DNA of 17,741 nt from CALZKI01 sp964567585. GTDB taxonomy: Bacteria > Bacillota > Clostridia > Lachnospirales > Lachnospiraceae. Below are positions 15,108 to 17,741 of this stretch, piece by piece. Below the pieces are notes generated by a model. It did not search any database and was not told where the DNA came from. It saw only the letters and a list, made by a program, of their open reading frames with translations. Location: NCBI GenBank assembly GCA_964567585.1, contig CAZMND010000043.1, positions 1 to 17,741 of the forward strand. Reading direction: 5' to 3'. Every line of letters begins with the position of its first letter. Within the stretch, counting starts at the first letter, position 1. The position numbers were made by a program, and so were the translations under genes.

Positions 15108-15154
15108 AAAACTAGTGGGTAAAAAGAACTATATTTATGGTATTGGAGGCAACT

Positions 15155-16630
15155 ATGAAAGAGACAAAATTTAGAAAACCGATAGGTGAAGAATCCATTT
15201 ACAAATTGATGCTGATTATTACTTTTGTGGTAGCAGGTGTGTTCTTTATTAAGAATGTCATCAGTTTAAGCATCAGTGGTATGGTGGCGATTGGCGGATG
15301 TTTATTGGTGCTGGGACTTGTTTTACTGATTATGAAACTTGTCAAACTCCATAAGCGCAAAAAACAGCTTGTAGTGTGTGTTATGCTGATGTTTGTTGTA
15401 TTTATTATTTCTTTATTCAGTGGTAACTTCTACAGCGATGATTTTACATTATATTTGGCAGTTATTGCATTAAGCGGCGTATATCTTGAACCGACAATTA
15501 CAAAGGTTCAGGCGGTTTTGGTAAATATTTTGTTGGCTTTGCAGTACATAATTAATCCGGGAAAAGCAGATCCGCTTTCACAGTATATTATGTGTATGGT
15601 GTTGACGACTCTTACTGCTGTGTTATTCCTTCAGGTTATTAAGAGAGGCAGAAGTTTTATTCAGGTTGGAGATGACAGAAGCGAAGAAGCAGAGGGACTT
15701 GTGGCATCTATTACAAAAGCAGGTACTGAATTGCAACAGAACTGCGAAACCTCAGCTAAACGTGTAGAAAGCTTAAAGGATGCCAGCGATAGATTGGAAG
15801 AAAAAACACGTGAATTAAAAGATGGTTCAGACAATATTGTTGAAAGTGCAAAAGATATCGTTAATTCTTTTGATGATGTACATGAAACAGTTCAGTCTAC
15901 AGGTGAACAGATTTCTATTATGAATACGGAAGTTAAGAGAGTAGAAGATGCCTTGGCTGAAAATAAAAAGAATATGAAGGAAATGAGCCAGCAGATGACT
16001 TCTGTAAAACAGGCAGTTGACGAAGCAAACGAAGTATTTGCAAAATTGCAGAAGCAGATTCAGGAAATTTCCGCAGTTACAGACCAGTTGAACGGTATTG
16101 CATCAAGTACCAATATGCTTGCATTGAATGCTTCTATTGAAGCAGCCAGAGCAGGTCAGTCCGGTGCAGGTTTTGCGGTTGTTGCATCTAAGGTTCAGGA
16201 ACTTGCAGTTGACAGTAATCGTTGTTCAAGTCAGGTTGTGGAAGTTGTTACGGCGATGCAGTCACAGATTGAAATTACAACAGAACAGCTTGGAGAAAGT
16301 ACAGATGCGATTGATTCATCCATCGGTGCACTGGAAGGTCTGCAGAACAGTTTTGATGATTTGACAGTTCAATTTGAAGCTTTATATGACAATATTGAAG
16401 CGCAGAATGTAAACGTTGTGAAGATGGATTCTGAAATCAGTAAATTAGAGAACAGAATCAATGAGATGAGTGCCTGTACGGAAGAAAATCAGGTATATGT
16501 TGATGAAATTGCCAACGCAGTAGAAATGTATAAGAGTCATATGCAGCTTGTTGTAGACGATACACAGCAGGTGAACGACTTATCAGTATCTATGCTTGCG
16601 ATTTCTAAAGGACGCGAACAGAAATCATAA
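15155..16630 (+). CDS. Methyl-accepting chemotaxis protein with a multi-span membrane sensor
   Basis: This is a 491-residue receptor. The start is ATG 15155, since GGAGG (15145-15149) lies 5 bases upstream; an upstream in-frame ATG at 15137 would place that site inside the gene. Residues 16-162 hold about six hydrophobic segments with only short loops, so there is no sizable extracellular ligand domain. After VIKRGRSF (161-168) a long coiled coil begins without a recognisable HAMP. The signalling tip spans about 313-350 (IASSTNMLALNASIEAARAG, then GAGFAVVASKVQEL), the CheA/CheW-contacting hairpin of all MCPs. It should feed the flagellar chemotaxis kinase; the stimulus may be membrane-borne or cytosolic. 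The gene has its own promoter and no chemotaxis neighbours in view. Confidence 0.92.
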   Translation: MKETKFRKPIGEESIYKLMLIITFVVAGVFFIKNVISLSISGMVAIGGCLLVLGLVLLIMKLVKLHKRKKQLVVCVMLMFVVFIISLFSGNFYSDDFTLYLAVIALSGVYLEPTITKVQAVLVNILLALQYIINPGKADPLSQYIMCMVLTTLTAVLFLQVIKRGRSFIQVGDDRSEEAEGLVASITKAGTELQQNCETSAKRVESLKDASDRLEEKTRELKDGSDNIVESAKDIVNSFDDVHETVQSTGEQISIMNTEVKRVEDALAENKKNMKEMSQQMTSVKQAVDEANEVFAKLQKQIQEISAVTDQLNGIASSTNMLALNASIEAARAGQSGAGFAVVASKVQELAVDSNRCSSQVVEVVTAMQSQIEITTEQLGESTDAIDSSIGALEGLQNSFDDLTVQFEALYDNIEAQNVNVVKMDSEISKLENRINEMSACTEENQVYVDEIANAVEMYKSHMQLVVDDTQQVNDLSVSMLAISKGREQKS

Positions 16631-16654
16631 TTATAAGACGCTAGTTTGAAGCTT

Positions 16655-16695
16655 ACACCCTTTATGCTAATGCAGTGCATTGGTGTGAAGGGTGT
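16655..16695. promoter_or_regulatory. Nested inverted repeats between the receptor and transporter genes
   Basis: Outer arms ACACCCTT (16655-16662) and AAGGGTGT (16688-16695) are perfectly complementary. Inside them AATGCA-G-TGCATT (16669-16681) forms a second dyad. The sequence after the outer arm is TGTTATAACC, not a clean T-tract, so this may be a weak terminator of the receptor gene, an operator or a leader structure for the transporter gene that starts 25 bases later. Confidence 0.55.
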
Positions 16696-16719
16696 TGTTA
16701 TAACCGGGAGGAAAGTATT

Positions 16720-17741
16720 TTGAAGAAAAAATTGGGTGCAAAATTTTGGGCAGCGATGCTGATATATGGACTTGTGGGACAGGTCGCCTGGGTTGTGGAG
16801 AATATGTACTTAAATGTCTTTATGTACAAGCTGTTTCATGCTTCGGCGGCAGATATTTCTACTATGGTCAGTGCCAGTGCGATTGCCGCTGCGGCCACAA
16901 CCATTTTGATAGGAGCACTGTCCGATAAAGTAGGTAAAAGAAAAATATTTATGTGCCTTGGATACATTCTTTGGGGAATTACTATTCTTGGCTTTGCATT
17001 AATTAAAACGGATTTTTTAAGTCCGTTTGCATCCGGTATGACAAGGGTATTTACACTATGCATTTCTCTTGTAATTGCACTGGACTGTATTATGACCATT
17101 TTTGGTTCTATGGCAAACGATGCCTGCTATAATGCATGGATTACGGACTGCGGCGACGAAGGTAATCGTGGTAAAATTGAAGGCTTTAATTCTATGATGC
17201 CGCTTTTGGCCATTTTAGTAGTGTTTGGCGGCTTTATGGGCTTTAATTTGGATGAAGCGTCTTCGTGGACGGTAATCTTTGTGATTGTAGGAAGTCTGGT
17301 TCTTTTGGTAGGTGTAGCCGGATTTTTCCTGATAGAAGATAAAACGGTAAAAGTTCCGGGGAGTGAAAATACTTATTGGAAAAATATTTTATACAGTTTC
17401 AGACCACGTGTTGTAAAGGAAAACAAACTCTTGTATGTGGTTCTTTTAGGCTTTGCGGTATTTGGCATCTCCATTCAGATTTTTATGCCATATTTGATTA
17501 TTTACTATGAAAAATCGTTGGGTATGACAAATTATGTATTCATTATGGCACCAGCCATTATTCTGGCGGCTGTGATTACGGCATTTTACGGAAAACTGTA
17601 TGATATGATGGGCTTTAAATTCAGTGTTGTACCAAGTGTTGCAATGCTGGCTTTGGGATATGTAATATTGTTTTTTACAAAAGCGACGGTACCTGTTTTT
17701 ATCGGTTCCCTTTTTATGATGACAGGATATTTGACGGGGAT
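16720..17741 (+). CDS. MFS/GPH-type sugar or solute transporter, 5' part, cut by the window end
   Basis: The frame is open from a TTG at 16720 to the right edge, about 340 codons. GGAGG (16707-16711) lies 8 bases upstream of this TTG; the first in-frame ATG is at 16756, inside the first membrane span. The protein has many hydrophobic segments. Its loop 2-3 motif LSDKVGKRKIFMCLGYILWG (about residues 67-86) is the MFS signature (G.LsDr.GrrR). Later loops (DAGY-like NDACYNAWITDCGDEGNRGK, and YEKSLGMTNYVF) suit the GPH/MelB-like branch of cation-coupled sugar symporters. The C-terminal spans are missing from the window. The substrate cannot be read. The upstream inverted repeats may regulate it. 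Confidence 0.85.
   Translation, partial: MKKKLGAKFWAAMLIYGLVGQVAWVVENMYLNVFMYKLFHASAADISTMVSASAIAAAATTILIGALSDKVGKRKIFMCLGYILWGITILGFALIKTDFLSPFASGMTRVFTLCISLVIALDCIMTIFGSMANDACYNAWITDCGDEGNRGKIEGFNSMMPLLAILVVFGGFMGFNLDEASSWTVIFVIVGSLVLLVGVAGFFLIEDKTVKVPGSENTYWKNILYSFRPRVVKENKLLYVVLLGFAVFGISIQIFMPYLIIYYEKSLGMTNYVFIMAPAIILAAVITAFYGKLYDMMGFKFSVVPSVAMLALGYVILFFTKATVPVFIGSLFMMTGYLTG

Noticed and set aside
15137..15154. Upstream ATG of the chemoreceptor gene
   Set aside because: The only good ribosome binding site, GGAGG at 15145-15149, lies downstream of it and fits ATG 15155.
1..17741. CRISPR arrays, tRNA, rRNA, insertion sequences or integrase genes
   Set aside because: No regularly spaced repeats, cloverleaf, rRNA segments or transposase/recombinase motifs were seen by reading; the three-gene operon has no visible mobile-element flanks inside the window.

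Overview
The window looks like chromosome of a low-GC Gram-positive Clostridia member, most likely Lachnospiraceae. The reasons are A+T-rich coding sequence, strong GGAGG-type ribosome binding sites, sigma-A-like promoters with 17-base spacers, a BlaI/M56 antirepressor pair, and the styles of the NSS, NhaC and PurF-like proteins. This assignment is inference from style; no rRNA or tRNA gene is present. Every gene I support lies on the + strand.

Left part (1-2728): a short C-terminal coding remnant ends at a good terminator. A two-gene BlaI-type repressor / M56 metallopeptidase sensor operon follows. Its promoter carries two tandem operator-like palindromes, one over the -10 box and one just downstream of the start point. 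This should be a self-regulated signal-transduction pair.

Middle part (2740-10680): a self-contained three-gene operon with a near-consensus promoter in front and a strong terminator behind. It encodes (i) a 1444-residue protein whose N terminus reads as duplicated LSm/Hfq-like plus cold-shock-like barrels and whose C terminus is a P-loop ATPase; (ii) a 788-residue protein with a paralogous P-loop ATPase, then an R-x4-H HEPN ribonuclease-like domain, then a small beta-rich domain; (iii) a 360-residue stand-alone paralog of the same ATPase whose Walker B glutamate is replaced by Asn. I recognise no named system with this layout. The parts fit an NTP-gated, RNA-sensing and RNA-cleaving conflict (antiphage or stress) system. 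This is the most interesting item in the window.

Right part (10681-17741): housekeeping or nutrient genes. A sodium-coupled NSS amino-acid transporter is followed closely by an NhaC-type Na+/H+ antiporter, probably one operon. Next comes a monocistronic PurF-like protein that keeps the PRPP motif and Fe-S cysteines but has lost the expected glutaminase residues. Then come a multi-span chemotaxis receptor without a visible HAMP or extracellular sensor domain, and the 5' part of an MFS/GPH-type transporter that runs off the right edge. Terminators after the three-gene operon and after the PurF-like gene separate these units.
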